A stretch of 64,000 bases of DNA from Streptomyces sp. RB17 (GTDB taxonomy: Bacteria; Actinomycetota; Actinomycetes; Streptomycetales; Streptomycetaceae), in contig NZ_WEGL01000006.1 in assembly GCF_009604455.1 (NCBI RefSeq), forward strand, positions 186,001 through 250,000, in the 5' to 3' direction. The notes below the pieces were generated by a model. That model saw nothing but the letters and a program-made list of their open reading frames with translations. It was not told the origin of the DNA and did not search any database. Made by a program: the position numbers and the translations under genes. This document shows, in pieces, positions 51,840 through 60,599 of the stretch. Each line of letters opens with the position of its first letter. Positions within the stretch are counted from its first letter, which is position 1.

Positions 51840-52321
51840 GAGTGGGCGTTCCGATCGTGCCGCAGGTTGTGCGGCGGCACCGCCAGGGGATGTCGGTGCC
51901 GGATAGGGCTCCAGTGGTTCGGGACCGCCGACCTCATGAGCGCGACGGCCAGGTCGGGATCGACCGGCGCGTTCGGCGCGCACCATCGGCACGGACCCCC
52001 TCCGCGCCTGATGTACGAGTAGCGCTCCTTGACCTCCCTGCCGCACGGCACGTGCCGGCAGCGCCATGGGGGTGTCGCCGTGGGATACAGCTCCAGCGGT
52101 TCCAGGCCGGCCGAGCGCATCAACGCCACCGCCTCCTCCGGGGGTATCGGCGCCGTGCCTGAGCAGTACCGGCAGCCGCCCTGCCTGCCCGCAGCAATGT
52201 TGCCCAGCCGCGGTGTCACTTCTCTCCCGCACGCTTCATGGCGGCAGCGCCAGGGCTTATCACTTCCTGGACAGGGCTCCAGTGGTTCGAGTCCGGCATC
52301 CCGCATAATCAGCACTGGATC
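51840..52321 (-). pseudogene. Relic of a tandem zinc-ribbon-repeat protein
   Basis: Three consecutive repeats of about 60 residues, each with MR-AGLEPLEPYP, PWRCRH, CGREV and GxCRxC. Repeat one has cysteines in PWRCRHEACG and GGCRYC; repeat two the same in PWRCRHVPCG and PCRWC. The third breaks by frameshift near 51925 and continues as EPLEPYPAP in another frame. Four cysteines per repeat suggest zinc binding; in Actinobacteria such arrays accompany nuclease domains, from memory. No start or effector domain is left. Confidence 0.6.
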
Positions 52322-52329
52322 ACGTGGAT

Positions 52330-52779
52330 CCTTCCGTGGACGTCCCGTCCCACCCGGCCTCCTCCTGCAGTGCCCGATATCCGGGGTGAGCGTCGCACGC
52401 GGCACTGGCTACGGCCTTGTTCACGTCCAGAGCTTGGGGCGGGCTTCCTCGCGGCAGCCCTCCTGCAAGCTGCTGTCTTCTTCGTGGCGTTCGGTGTCGG
52501 CAGCTCATGGACGTCGGCAGGCCCGTTCTCACCGCGAGGAGCCTTTGTCGCGATCCGGATTCGTTCAGGGCGGCCATGAGGGAAGAGCTCCCCCGGTGCT
52601 GTCCGCGGTTCGGGCGCGGCCTACGGGTATCGGCGGGTCGCTGCGCTCGTGAGCGGGCAGCTCGTGGGGTGATGTCCTTCGGCACCATTTGGTCCGCGAC
52701 TGGTCCGGGAGAGACTCCCTTGGATGTCAGACAGCAGCGCGAAGACTCCAATTAATTACAGAGTGTAGCCGTTTTTTCA
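52330..52779. other. Gap without recognisable content
   Basis: No frame with convincing codon bias or family match on either strand. The last 40 bases before the aldehyde dehydrogenase hairpin are AT-rich (attaattaca, gttttttcag), unlike their surroundings. Confidence 0.5.
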
Positions 52780-52814
52780 GGTTGCCTGGAGCGCAACGAC
52801 GCCTCCAGGCAACC
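52780..52814 (-). terminator. Perfect hairpin after the aldehyde dehydrogenase
   Basis: GGTTGCCTGGAG pairs with CTCCAGGCAACC, 12 bases perfect, 11-base loop. It begins 11 bases after the stop of the minus-strand gene. The run of T lies on the far side (A-run on the transcript), so it is not a textbook intrinsic terminator. The 45.1-kb duplicate keeps only the stop-proximal arm and loop. Confidence 0.65.
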
Positions 52815-52825
52815 GACTTCAGGCT

Positions 52826-54349
52826 CTAGAAGAACCCAAGCTTCTTGGGGCTGTAGGAGCAAAGAAGGTTCTTCGTCTGCTGGTAGTGCTCCAGCATCAT
52901 CTTGTGCGTCTCACGGCCGATTCCGGACTGCTTGTAGCCGCCGAACGCCGCGTGCGCGGGGTAGGCGTGGTAGCAGTTGGTCCACACCCGGCCCGCCTGG
53001 ATCGCGCGGCCCGCGCGGTAGGCGGTGTTGGCGTCCCGGGTCCACACGCCCGCGCCGAGGCCGTACAGCGTGTCGTTGGCGATCTTGATGGCGTCATCGA
53101 AGTCGTCGAAGGAGGCCACCGAGACGACCGGGCCGAAGATCTCCTCCTGGAAGATCCGCATGCGGTTGTCGCCCTCGAACACGGTCGGCTGGACGTAGTA
53201 GCCGCCCTTGAGTTCGCCGTCGTACTCGATGCGCTCGCCGCCGGTGAGGACCTTCGCGCCCTCCTGCCGGCCGATGTCCAGGTAGGAGAGGATCTTCTCC
53301 AGCTGGTCGTTGGAGGCCTGGGCGCCGATCATCGTGTCCGTGTCGAGCGGGTGGCCCGGCTTGATCTGCCGGGTGCGTTCGACCGCCGCCTGGAGGAACT
53401 CCGCGTAGTGGCCGCGCTGGATCAGTGCCCGGGACGGGCAGGTGCAGACCTCGCCCTGGTTCAGCGCGAACATGGTGAAGCCCTCGAGCGCCTTGTCGCG
53501 GAAGTCGTCGTCGTGCGCCCACACGTCGTCGAAGAAGATGTTCGGGGACTTGCCGCCGAGTTCGAGGGTGACCGGCTTGATGTTCTCCGAGGCGTACTGC
53601 ATGATCAGCCGCCCGGTCGTGGTCTCCCCGGTGAACGCCACCTTCGCCACGCGCGGACTGGACGCCAGCGGCTTGCCCGCCTCCACGCCGAAGCCGTTGA
53701 CGATGTTCAGCACACCGGGCGGCAGCAGGTCCGCGATCAGGCCGACCCAGTAGTGGATGGAGGCCGGGGTCTGCTCGGCCGGCTTGAGGACGACCGCGTT
53801 GCCCGCGGCGAGCGCCGGCGCCAGCTTCCACGCCGCCATCAGGATCGGGAAGTTCCACGGGATGATCTGCGCGACGACCCCGAGCGGCTCGTGGAAGTGG
53901 TACGCCACCGTGTCGTCGTCGATCTCGCCGAGCGACCCCTCCTGCGCACGGATCGCGCCCGCGAAGTAACGGAAGTGGTCGATCGCCAGTGGGATGTCGG
54001 CCGCCAGCGTCTCCCGGACCGGCTTGCCGTTCTCCCAGCTCTCCGCGACCGCGAGTGCTTCGAGGTTGGCCGCCATGCGGTCGGCGATCTTCAGCAGGAT
54101 GTCGCTGCGTTCCGCCACCGGCGTACGGCCCCACGCCGGCGCGGCCTCGTGCGCCGCGTCCAGCGCCCGCTCGACGTCCTCCGCGGTGCCGCGCGCGATC
54201 TCGGTGAACGGCTGCCCGTTGACCGGCGACGGATTCTCGAAGTACTGCCCGCGCAGCGGCGGCACGTACTCCCCGCCGATGAAATGGTCGTAACGCGCCT
54301 GGTAGGAGACGATCGCGCCCTCGGTGCCCGGCGCCGCGTAACGAGTCAT
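52826..54349 (-). CDS. NAD-dependent aldehyde dehydrogenase (acetaldehyde/ExaC-like)
   Basis: 507 residues, typical of class with ExaC/ThcA/AldB. General base Glu263 (TLELGGKSPN) and nucleophile Cys302 (FALNQGEVCTCPSR, with the paired cysteine two residues on). The C-terminal SYSPKKLGFF is standard. GGGAGG precedes the ATG by nine bases. Upstream on the same strand is a GAF-domain regulator, as with acetoin/alcohol-inducible aldehyde dehydrogenases. Its usual DUF779 partner is at 20.4 kb. Fragments of related 3' ends lie at 42.3 and 45.1 kb. Confidence 0.93.
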   Translation of the reverse strand: MTRYAAPGTEGAIVSYQARYDHFIGGEYVPPLRGQYFENPSPVNGQPFTEIARGTAEDVERALDAAHEAAPAWGRTPVAERSDILLKIADRMAANLEALAVAESWENGKPVRETLAADIPLAIDHFRYFAGAIRAQEGSLGEIDDDTVAYHFHEPLGVVAQIIPWNFPILMAAWKLAPALAAGNAVVLKPAEQTPASIHYWVGLIADLLPPGVLNIVNGFGVEAGKPLASSPRVAKVAFTGETTTGRLIMQYASENIKPVTLELGGKSPNIFFDDVWAHDDDFRDKALEGFTMFALNQGEVCTCPSRALIQRGHYAEFLQAAVERTRQIKPGHPLDTDTMIGAQASNDQLEKILSYLDIGRQEGAKVLTGGERIEYDGELKGGYYVQPTVFEGDNRMRIFQEEIFGPVVSVASFDDFDDAIKIANDTLYGLGAGVWTRDANTAYRAGRAIQAGRVWTNCYHAYPAHAAFGGYKQSGIGRETHKMMLEHYQQTKNLLCSYSPKKLGFF

Positions 54350-54406
54350 GCTGGTCTGCCTCCCGGTGCAGCGCTGCCCGCCGTTGGGCAGCTCTCGGGC
54401 GCGAGG

Positions 54407-55714
54407 CTAGGCGGGCGGACGTTGCAACCACGTTGCGCCGCGGGCCCGCCCCGGCGTCCGGCCGACCGGTGCCGTCAGCTCGGCCTCCAGTGCGGCAAGC
54501 CGCGACCGCACCGGCGCCGTGGGCCGCACCGCGGCCAGCGCCCGCCACACCTCCAGGTCGTCCTCGCCCCACGGCGCGTGCGCCCAGTCCGCCAGCAGAT
54601 CCGGGTCGCCGTGCGCGACGAGTGCGGTCCGCAGCCCGTCGGCGAGGCGGCTGCGCAGCCGTACGATCGCCGGCGCCTGCGAACCGGGCAGCAGCGGACC
54701 GGTGTACGCCTCCGCCGCCGCCGTGACCGCGCCCGCCCTGAGCCGCCGCTCCACCACGGTGACGTCCGACTCGACCGCGGCCGCCAGCCGGTACGGCCGC
54801 GAGGCGAGCAGACCGGAACCCAACAGCCTGCGCAGCCGGGCCAGTTCGGCACGCAGCGTCACCGGCGTCACCGACTCGTCCGCGTACAGCGCGCACAGCA
54901 GCTCGTCACCGCTCAGCCCCTCGGGATGCCGGGCCAGCAGCACGAGGATCTCGCTGTGCCGACGGCTGAGCCGGATCCGGCTGCCGTCCAGGACGAGCTC
55001 GGCCTCGTCCCGGCCCAGCGCGCCGAGCAGCGGCGTGTCCACCGCGCTCCCCGGTGGATCGAGCAGCGCGAGCTGCGCCTCCGCCGCCCGCGCCACCGCC
55101 TGTACGAACCCGAGGCTGTGCGGATGCGCCAGCCCGTCCCCGCCGGTGATGTCCACGGCGCCCAGAACCTGCCCGGTGCGCGGATCGTGTACCGGTGCCG
55201 CGGCACACGTCCACGGCTGGACCCGCCGTATGAAGTGTTCCGCGGCGAACACCTGCACCGGCCGGTCCACGGCGACCGCGGTCCCCGGCGCGTTCGTGCC
55301 GACCGCGCTCTCCGACCAGCGCGCCCCCGGTACGAAATTCATCCCGTCCGCCCGGCGCCGGGTCGCGGGGTGTCCCTCGACCCACAGCAGCCTGCCGTGC
55401 GCGTCGCACACCGCCAGCAGATGCTCGCCGTCGGCGGCGAACGTGCCGAGCAGCTCCCGGAACAGCGGCATCACCCTCGCCAGCGGGTGCTCGGCCCGGT
55501 ACGCGCCGAGGTCGCCGTCGGTCAGCTCCACGCTGGCCGTGCCGTCCGGCCCGACACCGGCCCGCGCGCTGCGCCGCCACGACTCGGCCACCACCGACCG
55601 CACCGGGCGCGGCACCGTGCCCGCCGTGGTGAACGTCTCGTGCGCCCGGCGCAGCACACGGACCCGCTCGGCGGGGTCGGCCCCCGGCTCCAGGGCCACC
55701 CACGGATCGGTCAA
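54407..55714 (-). CDS. GAF-domain transcriptional regulator without AAA domain
   Basis: 435 residues. The N-terminal half resembles the sensor part of AcoR-type activators (SWRRSARAGVGPDG, GMNFVPGARWSESAVGTNAP, FIRRVQPWTCAAAPVHDPRT). The ATPase and Fis domains are missing; instead a winged-helix-like region (IRLSRRHSEILVLLARHPEG, TPVTLRAELARLRRLLGSG) follows. TTG appears to be the start: GGGGAGG lies five bases before it and no ATG is close. Located 57 bases upstream of the aldehyde dehydrogenase it presumably induces in response to an alcohol or aldehyde. Confidence 0.85.
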   Translation of the reverse strand: MTDPWVALEPGADPAERVRVLRRAHETFTTAGTVPRPVRSVVAESWRRSARAGVGPDGTASVELTDGDLGAYRAEHPLARVMPLFRELLGTFAADGEHLLAVCDAHGRLLWVEGHPATRRRADGMNFVPGARWSESAVGTNAPGTAVAVDRPVQVFAAEHFIRRVQPWTCAAAPVHDPRTGQVLGAVDITGGDGLAHPHSLGFVQAVARAAEAQLALLDPPGSAVDTPLLGALGRDEAELVLDGSRIRLSRRHSEILVLLARHPEGLSGDELLCALYADESVTPVTLRAELARLRRLLGSGLLASRPYRLAAAVESDVTVVERRLRAGAVTAAAEAYTGPLLPGSQAPAIVRLRSRLADGLRTALVAHGDPDLLADWAHAPWGEDDLEVWRALAAVRPTAPVRSRLAALEAELTAPVGRTPGRARGATWLQRPPA

Positions 55715-55771
55715 GTCGGCCTCCCCGGACGGTGAAACAGTGACGTCGGTCCCGCGACCATCGTCTTCCCG

Positions 55772-56428
55772 CTAGGCGAAGTTGACCAGCCTCAGGTAGC
55801 GGACCCAGTCCCAGTACGGGCCCGGATCGGTGTGATCGGTGCCGGGCACCTGGTAGTGGCCGATGATGTGCTCCCTGTCCTTCGGGAGGCCGTACTTCTC
55901 GCAGATCGCCGCCGTGAGCCTCGCCGACTGCTCGTAGAGGGCGTCGGTGAAGTAGGACGGCTGGTCCACCCACCCTTCGTGCTCGATGCCGATGCTGCGG
56001 GTGTTGTAGTCCCAGTCGCCCGCGTGCCAGGCGATGTCGGCCTCGTGCACACACTGCGCGACATGCCCGTCCGCCGAGCGGACCAGATAGTGCGCGGACA
56101 CCTTCTTCTCCGGATTGCCGAAGATCGCCAGCGCGTTGGCGTACGTCTCCTGCGTGACGTGGATGATCACGCGGTCGATGGCGTAGCGGCCGGGACGGTC
56201 GGACGCGGTGTAGTTGGAGGGACTCGCAGGCTGCCATTCGGCGGGCGGGTAGTCGACGGCCCCGGCCCGCGCACCGGCGCGTGGCTCGGGGAGCAGGGCG
56301 TAGGGGACGGCGGCGAGCGCGGCGCCCTTCAGCAGCCGTCGTCTGCTCAGGCGCGGCTTGCCCTGGCCCGCCGGTAGCACCGGATCTCTTCGCTGTGCAG
56401 GTCCAACCGGATCCATGTCCATGCCCAT
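55772..56428 (-). CDS. Tat-exported N-acetylmuramoyl-L-alanine amidase (PGRP/Amidase_2)
   Basis: 218 residues with a Tat signal (RLSRRRLLKGAALAAVPYAL) and one amidase_2/PGRP domain. Zinc ligands can be seen in IIHVTQE (His) and the late GTDHTDPGPYWDW (His, Asp); HYLVRSADGHVAQCVHEADI and WHAGDWDYNTRSIGIEHEG are conserved. It cuts the bond between MurNAc and the stem peptide outside the cell. Stand-alone gene; the products would be the peptides the central importer might take up, though the two are 15 kb apart. Confidence 0.92.
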   Translation of the reverse strand: MGMDMDPVGPAQRRDPVLPAGQGKPRLSRRRLLKGAALAAVPYALLPEPRAGARAGAVDYPPAEWQPASPSNYTASDRPGRYAIDRVIIHVTQETYANALAIFGNPEKKVSAHYLVRSADGHVAQCVHEADIAWHAGDWDYNTRSIGIEHEGWVDQPSYFTDALYEQSARLTAAICEKYGLPKDREHIIGHYQVPGTDHTDPGPYWDWVRYLRLVNFA

Positions 56429-56526
56429 CGGCGGGTGCCTTTCGGAGTGTGGGGGGCGTCAGGAGTTGTGGGGGTGTGTGGGGGCAGCCACGAGTCGGGA
56501 GCGCGTGTCCGGGGGCGCGGCCGCTG

Positions 56527-57540
56527 TCAGCCCCGCAGCGCCCGCGCGGTTTCCCTCAGCCGCGCGTGCACGCCCCGGTACGTCTCGCGGGCCGGGAGCC
56601 ACTCCTTGCGGAGCTTGGCCACGCATGTGTAGTTCGTGTCGCACACGTTGGCCAACGGGGATTCCACTGCCTGGGTTGCGAATTGGTACGCGTCCGGCTC
56701 ACTGAACCCGTAGTCGCGCGCCAGCCACTGCACCAGGTCGAGCTGCGATATCCGGAACGCGTCCTCCAGCGGGCGCGCCGAGCCGGTCGAGATGATGTGG
56801 GTGTCCGACTCCAGGCGGGGCCACGGTGTGGCGACGTCCTTGAGGAGCTCGACGACCACCACGGTGTTCATCGCACACTCCACGGCCACGCCGCAGGTCT
56901 CGCCCTCGCCCTGCCGTGCGTGCCCGTCGCCCAGGCTGAGCAGGGCGCCCTCGACGTTGACGCCCAGATAGCAGGTGACGCCGGCCCGCATCTCGGGGGT
57001 GTCCATGTTCCCGCCGTGCGCGTCCGGCACCAGGGCCGAGCGCACCTCGAGATTGGCGGGGGCCACGCCCACCGTGCCGTGCATGGGGTCCATGGGCAGC
57101 TCCACCTCGATGTCGCTGTCCTGGGCCTGGAAGAGGGCGGTGCGCCGGGCTCGGTCCAGCTGCCAGATCCAGACGCGTTCCGGCAGCGGGGGCTGCAGGC
57201 CGGCCGTGGTGTGCGTGGAGGTGAGGGCGCCGAAGAGCGGGACCGTCGTCGACGCCGCCCAGTCGCGGGCCGGTTCGATGGACACGAAGTGCACGGCCAC
57301 GGTGTCGCCGGGTGCGGCGCCCTCGATGTGGAAGGGGCCTGTCTGCGGATTCAGGAACGGGAACTCGCAGACCTCGGAGACGAGGTCCTTCTCGGAGCGC
57401 ACCCGGCCGGCGAAGCAGTCCTCCGTGTACAGGTCGAGAACCGTGCCGGGCGCGATCCGCGCCACAGGCGGCGCACCGCCGAACGTCCAGGCGAATTCGT
57501 CCGGTTCCGGGCGCACGGTGAGGATGCGAGGGTCGGTCAT
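56527..57540 (-). CDS. Acetamidase/formamidase family amidohydrolase
   Basis: 337 residues of the FmdA/AmdA family: GAAPGDTVAVHFVSIEPARD, PDAHGGNMDTPEM with metal-site histidine and aspartate, and GVNVEGALLSLGDGHARQGE. It hydrolyses a short amide to ammonia and acid in the cytoplasm. An APC permease gene ends 61 bases upstream on the same strand, so uptake and hydrolysis of a small amide or amine may be joined. Substrate not certain. Confidence 0.9.
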   Translation of the reverse strand: MTDPRILTVRPEPDEFAWTFGGAPPVARIAPGTVLDLYTEDCFAGRVRSEKDLVSEVCEFPFLNPQTGPFHIEGAAPGDTVAVHFVSIEPARDWAASTTVPLFGALTSTHTTAGLQPPLPERVWIWQLDRARRTALFQAQDSDIEVELPMDPMHGTVGVAPANLEVRSALVPDAHGGNMDTPEMRAGVTCYLGVNVEGALLSLGDGHARQGEGETCGVAVECAMNTVVVVELLKDVATPWPRLESDTHIISTGSARPLEDAFRISQLDLVQWLARDYGFSEPDAYQFATQAVESPLANVCDTNYTCVAKLRKEWLPARETYRGVHARLRETARALRG

Positions 57541-57601
57541 CGTGGAGGTGGTCCCTTCTGGACGAAGGCGGTGGGGAGCTTGCGGACGGGGCGCCCGCGG
57601 G

Positions 57602-59086
57602 TCACCGGGGCACGGTCCCGTCGTGCCGTGGCCCGGCCGGGTCGTACGCGTCGAGGTGCACCCGAGCGGTCTCGGCTATGCGCTCGGGGTGACGCCGTAT
57701 CAGCAGGAGCAGCACCACCACGCCGGCCGCCATCCAGATGCCGACGATCGGGCCGGCGTAGGACACCGGGGCCGTCAGTTCGGTGACGAAGTCGAAGACC
57801 GGAAGACCGGCGGCCGTCAGCAGGGCGGGGACGAAGGCCGCGATGCCGAGCACCGGGAACAGCAGATGCCGTACCGGCTTGACGGCGGCCCGGCCGGACC
57901 GCAGGAAGTAGCCGGCGCAGGCGAGGTTCACGACGATGTAGACGCCGACGACGACCGTGACGATCACGGTGGCCAGCAGCAGGAACGCGGTCACGGGGTC
58001 GTAGCCGAAACCGAGTCCCAGGACCGCCCCGACCGCCACGAGGGTCTGCAGTGAGATACCGGCCACGGGGGAGCGGTGCCGGGGGTGGAGCGTGGCGAGC
58101 AGGCGGGGCAGGACCCGGACGCGGGCCAGGGCGAAGGCCGTACGGGTCGAGACGTTGGCGCACGCGTTGGCGTTGGCGATCGTGGAGTTGATCACTGCCA
58201 GGAAGACCAGCACCCAGAACAGGCCGAAGGATGCCCGGGCGACGCCGTCCCAGGAGGCCGCACCCGAGGCCCCGAACTTCGCGAAGCGGTCCGGGCCGAA
58301 GTAGACGGTCATCGCGTACGTCGTGATCACATAGAACAGGCCGATGCCCAGGGCCGCTCCGAGGACCGCCCGGTGCATCGTCCGCCGGGGGTCGCGTGTC
58401 TCCTCGGCGAGCGGCGCCGCGGCCTCGAATCCCGCGAACGCCAGCACCGTGTACACGGACCCGGCGAACACACCACTGATCCCGGCGTAACCGTCGGCGG
58501 TGTGCGAAGTGCCGAACACCGACAGGGTGTTGGCAACGCCCGCCTTGCCGATGAGCAGGACCGCGAACACCAGGAAGACGAGGATCTCGAAGACACCGAG
58601 GACGGTGCCGAAGCGGGCCGATGCCCGGACGCCCAGGTAACCGGCGACGGCGATGATGCCGGCGCCCGCCAGGGACCACGGCCACCACAGGTCCGCCGGG
58701 TACGAGGACCACTCCTCGTGCAGCGTGCCCGCCGCCGTGAAGCCCAGTTGGAGGAGCAGCAGCGGCGGGACCAGCATCTCCACGAAGACGTAACCCCAGC
58801 CGACGAGGAACCCGACCGCGGGGTGCAGCCCCCGCGCCGCATACGTGGCCACCGAGCCCGCGGACGGCAGCTCCCGGGCCAGCTCGGCCACGCAGGACGC
58901 GGTGAACAGACAGGCCACCAGGGCGATCAGCACCGCCAGCGGCAGGCTGCCGCCGGCGAAGGCGGCACCGGCCGGGATGGACGCGGCCACGGCGGCCGCC
59001 GGCGCCATCGCCGTGACGCTCTGGAACAGCACCTCGCGCAGCCCGACGGCGTCGCGCCGCAGCGCCCCGGTCCTCTCCTCCTGCAT
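57602..59086 (-). CDS. APC-family amino acid/amine permease
   Basis: 494 residues with about 12 transmembrane segments and the APC signature in helix 1 (VTAMAPAAAVAASIPAGAAF). FAGFEAAAPLAEETRDPRR in the middle is typical of amino-acid permeases. Cotranscription with the acetamidase/formamidase gene is likely. The 270-base region upstream, towards the ROK gene, holds no further gene. Confidence 0.92.
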   Translation of the reverse strand: MQEERTGALRRDAVGLREVLFQSVTAMAPAAAVAASIPAGAAFAGGSLPLAVLIALVACLFTASCVAELARELPSAGSVATYAARGLHPAVGFLVGWGYVFVEMLVPPLLLLQLGFTAAGTLHEEWSSYPADLWWPWSLAGAGIIAVAGYLGVRASARFGTVLGVFEILVFLVFAVLLIGKAGVANTLSVFGTSHTADGYAGISGVFAGSVYTVLAFAGFEAAAPLAEETRDPRRTMHRAVLGAALGIGLFYVITTYAMTVYFGPDRFAKFGASGAASWDGVARASFGLFWVLVFLAVINSTIANANACANVSTRTAFALARVRVLPRLLATLHPRHRSPVAGISLQTLVAVGAVLGLGFGYDPVTAFLLLATVIVTVVVGVYIVVNLACAGYFLRSGRAAVKPVRHLLFPVLGIAAFVPALLTAAGLPVFDFVTELTAPVSYAGPIVGIWMAAGVVVLLLLIRRHPERIAETARVHLDAYDPAGPRHDGTVPR

Positions 59087-59356
59087 GTGTGTCCCCCGAT
59101 GCCCGTCAGCCCACCGCCACCCGACGTGTGTGAAGTACCGTCAACCGTCCGGCCCCCGAGGACCTTGACGATCCGTCGGCCGTGCCTCGCGTGAATCACG
59201 GTACGGCGCGGGCGGGTTGGGCAGAAGAGCGCACACCGCATCCGTGGAGAAGCCTCCACTTGTGGAAAACCCGGCCACCCGATCGGGTGAACACCGGCAG
59301 CCGCTATCCCCTCGATGCCGGGCGGCCCGGAGCCCCTGACGACTCGACCCGGGACC

Positions 59357-60565
59357 TCAGGAACGCTCCGCCACCACCGCCGGATCGTCCAGGACGCCCC
59401 GGACGACCGAGTGGGCCGCGCCCAGCAGGGGGCCCTCGGGGCCCAGCCGGGACACCGTCACGGGGCAGGGCGGGCCCGCCGTGCGGCTCGTCAGCTCCGT
59501 CTCCAGGGACGGCAGCAGCCAGGGGGAGAGGCCGGCCAGTGCGCCGCCCAGGACCACCGTCTCGGGGTCGAGGAGGTTCACCGCCCCGGTGAGGGCGATG
59601 CCGAGCGCCGTACCGGCGTCCCGCAGGGCTTCCCGTACGCTCTCGTCGCCCTGCTCGGCGCGCTCCGCGAGCAGGCCCACCAGGTCCTCGCGCGGCTCCA
59701 GCCCCGCCGCGCGCAGCACCGCCTCCTCGCCCGCGTACTGCTCCAGGCAGCCCCGGCTGCCGCACGGACAGGGCGGTCCGTCCGGCCGCACCGGTACGTG
59801 ACCCAGCTCGCCCGCGAAGCCGCGGGTACCGCGCAGCAGCCCGCCGTCGACGACGACCGCGGCGCCGATGCCGATCTCGGCCGACACGTGCAGGAAGTCA
59901 CGCGGCGCGCCGTCTCCGAGCCACAGCTCCGCGAGCGCGCCGAAGTTGGCCTCGTTGTCCACGGTCAGCTGCCAGTCGCCGGGCAGCAGTGCGCCGAGGT
60001 CGGTGTCCTGCCAGTCGAGGTTCGGGGCGCGTACGACGGTTCGGCCGTCCCGCGCCACGAGTCCGGGCACGGCGACCGCGACCCCGGCGGGCCACAGCGC
60101 CTCCCGCTCCGCCTCCGCGACGACCCGGCGGACCAGCTCGGTCAGTTCCGCGCCCACCTGTGCGGGCGCCCGGCCCCGGTTGGCCCCGTGCCGTACTGCC
60201 CGCGCCCGGACCGCACCGCGCAGATCGACCGCGCACACCGCGAGGTGGTCGACACCGATCTCGGCGCCGATCCCGGCCGGCCCGCGGCTGCTCACCGCGA
60301 GTGCCGATCCCGGCCGGCCCACCCGGCCCGGCCGCTCCGGGCCCAGTTCCTCCAGCAGGCCCCACCGGATCAGCTCGTCCACCAGCGTCGACACGGCCGC
60401 CCGCGTCAGCCCGATGCGCGAGGCGACCGCGGCCCGCGAGAGCGAGACCTCCGCGCTGACGGCGTGCATCACGCGGGCCAGGTTGCGCCGGCGCATGCCC
60501 TGCTGGGTGTCCGGCAGGGCGCGGCCGGCACCCGGCGGGCGGGCCTCGTGCAGCGGTGCGGTCAT
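59357..60565 (-). CDS. ROK-family transcriptional regulator (probable XylR)
   Basis: 402 residues: N-terminal winged helix (LSRAAVASRIGLTRAAVSTL, about 37-57) and a sugar-kinase-like ROK domain with GIGAEIGVDHLAVCAVDLRG, GTRGFAGELGHVPV and the zinc motif CPCGSRGCLEQ. It begins 34 bases after xylB on the same strand, so it is cotranscribed with xylulokinase and should repress the xylose genes, including xylA across the divergent promoter, until the sugar binds. Confidence 0.9.
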   Translation of the reverse strand: MTAPLHEARPPGAGRALPDTQQGMRRRNLARVMHAVSAEVSLSRAAVASRIGLTRAAVSTLVDELIRWGLLEELGPERPGRVGRPGSALAVSSRGPAGIGAEIGVDHLAVCAVDLRGAVRARAVRHGANRGRAPAQVGAELTELVRRVVAEAEREALWPAGVAVAVPGLVARDGRTVVRAPNLDWQDTDLGALLPGDWQLTVDNEANFGALAELWLGDGAPRDFLHVSAEIGIGAAVVVDGGLLRGTRGFAGELGHVPVRPDGPPCPCGSRGCLEQYAGEEAVLRAAGLEPREDLVGLLAERAEQGDESVREALRDAGTALGIALTGAVNLLDPETVVLGGALAGLSPWLLPSLETELTSRTAGPPCPVTVSRLGPEGPLLGAAHSVVRGVLDDPAVVAERS

Positions 60566-60599
60566 GCCTGAAGTCAGTCCTCGGTGTCTGTCGCCCGGC

